Source: an uncultured Ruminococcus sp.
GTDB taxonomy: Bacteria > Bacillota > Clostridia > Oscillospirales > CAG-272
Length of the DNA stretch: 6,602 nt
Direction of reading: 5' to 3'
Assembly: GCA_902783755.1 (NCBI GenBank)
Contig: CACZSC010000232.1
Location: 1 to 6,602, forward strand
Shown: positions 5,918 to 6,602 of the stretch, in pieces
How the letters are laid out: the number at the start of each line of letters is the position of its first letter
How positions within the stretch are numbered: position 1 is the stretch's first letter
Notes under the pieces: model-generated
What the model saw: the letters and a program-made list of their open reading frames with translations, nothing else
What the model was told of the DNA's origin: nothing
Databases searched by the model: none
Position numbers and translations under genes: made by a program

Positions 5918-6602
5918 ATGTCAGACAAAGTATTGATGAAAGGAAACGAAGCGATCGCGGAAGCCGCCATCGCATCCGGATGTCTGTATTTCTTCGGATA
6001 TCCCATAACGCCACAGACGGAGATCGCCGAATACATGGCGAAGCGCATGCCCAAGGTCGGAGGCCTGTGCCTCCAGGCCGAGAGCGAGGTGGCGGCCATC
6101 AACATGCTCATGGGAGCGTCCGCCGCGGGCTCCAGGGCCATGACGTCCTCATCCTCCCCGGGAGTATCCCTGAAGAGCGAAGGCATATCATATATAGCGG
6201 GATGCGACCTGCCCTGCCTCATCGTGAACGTGCAGAGAGGCGGACCGGGACTGGGCGGCATACAGCCCTCCCAGCAGGACTACTACCAGGCCACGAGGGG
6301 CGTGGGCCACGGGGATCTGAGGATCCTTGTGCTGGCTCCGTCCTCCGTGCAGGAGATGGCCTCCCTTACGGCCGAGGCCTTCGATCTGGCGGACCAGTAC
6401 AGGATGCCCGCCATGATCCTGGCGGACGGCGCCCTCGGGCAGATGATGGAGCCCGTTGATTTCTCGGCGTTCCCGAAGCGGGAGCTCCCGGAAAAGGACT
6501 GGGCGGCGAACGGCCTGTCGAGCCACGGCGGGAAAAAGAACATAATAAACTCTCTGTTCATAGACCCCAACGAACTTGAGAACTCCATACTTGCGAGATA
6601 CA
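5918..6602 (+). CDS. vorB: 2-oxoacid:ferredoxin oxidoreductase alpha subunit, VorB-like (partial, C-terminus beyond window edge)
   Basis: This is the alpha subunit of a CoA- and TPP-dependent 2-oxoacid:ferredoxin oxidoreductase, which turns a 2-oxoacid plus CoA into acyl-CoA, CO2 and reduced ferredoxin. The first 228 codons are visible. They cover the pyrimidine-binding domain: GYPITPQTEIAEYMA (27-41), the QAESEVAAI stretch (53-61), GASAAGSRAMTSSSSPG (66-82) with SEGISY (87-92), and NVQRGGPGLGGIQPSQQDYYQATRGVGHGD (104-133). The PGLGGIQPSQ form is typical of proteins annotated VorB (2-oxoisovalerate type) rather than of 2-oxoglutarate KorA. That gives the likely substrates as branched-chain 2-oxoacids, but annotation within this family is loose and specificity is not proven. 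The domain is not fused to an N-terminal gamma domain, so gamma and beta should be separate genes to the right. The ATG has a good ribosome site five bases upstream. Confidence 0.9.
   Translation, partial: MSDKVLMKGNEAIAEAAIASGCLYFFGYPITPQTEIAEYMAKRMPKVGGLCLQAESEVAAINMLMGASAAGSRAMTSSSSPGVSLKSEGISYIAGCDLPCLIVNVQRGGPGLGGIQPSQQDYYQATRGVGHGDLRILVLAPSSVQEMASLTAEAFDLADQYRMPAMILADGALGQMMEPVDFSAFPKRELPEKDWAANGLSSHGGKKNIINSLFIDPNELENSILARY

Noticed and set aside
5980..6459. Long alternative frames inside the VorB-like gene and similar frames across the other genes
   Set aside because: They are by-products of GC-rich coding sequence; their translations are low in hydrophobic residues, rich in Arg, Gly and His, and carry no family motif.

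Overview
The window (6,602 bases) looks like chromosomal core DNA from an anaerobic bacterium with a fairly GC-rich genome. A Clostridia-type Firmicute is the best guess, because it combines a cdaA-cdaR pair with a ferredoxin-dependent 2-oxoacid oxidoreductase locus. The genes use AGG (Arg) and ATA (Ile) freely despite the high GC, so another amino-acid-fermenting anaerobic lineage such as Synergistota cannot be excluded from sequence alone. I see no mobile element, CRISPR array, rRNA or tRNA.

There are two divergent transcription units around an AT-rich intergenic region (4659-4965). The left unit is on the minus strand and reads in the order cdaA (membrane diadenylate cyclase making c-di-AMP), cdaR (its extracytoplasmic YbbR-domain partner), a COG2509-type FAD-dependent oxidoreductase of unknown function, and recJ (single-strand DNA exonuclease, cut by the window edge). 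The spacings are 15 bp, a 32-bp overlap and 35 bp, so this is probably one operon. The usual third gene of many cda operons, glmM, is not in this position.

The right unit is on the plus strand. It carries a MinD/ParA-like P-loop ATPase, a small 2x[4Fe-4S] ferredoxin (delta subunit) and the alpha subunit of a 2-oxoacid:ferredoxin oxidoreductase with VorB-like signatures, also cut by the window edge. The genes are 27 and 10 bp apart, each with a good Shine-Dalgarno sequence. The TPP-binding (beta) and gamma subunits are expected just beyond the right edge. The complex would oxidatively decarboxylate a 2-oxoacid to an acyl-CoA and pass electrons to ferredoxin.

The intergenic region has an extended -10 promoter (TGATATAAT) facing each way, plus a set of direct and inverted repeats just upstream of the oxidoreductase promoter that could be a regulator site. 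I found no clearly new system. The points most worth a second look are the unexplained ATPase with a non-canonical Walker A, the linkage of c-di-AMP synthesis to recJ and an orphan flavoprotein, and the repeats between the promoters.
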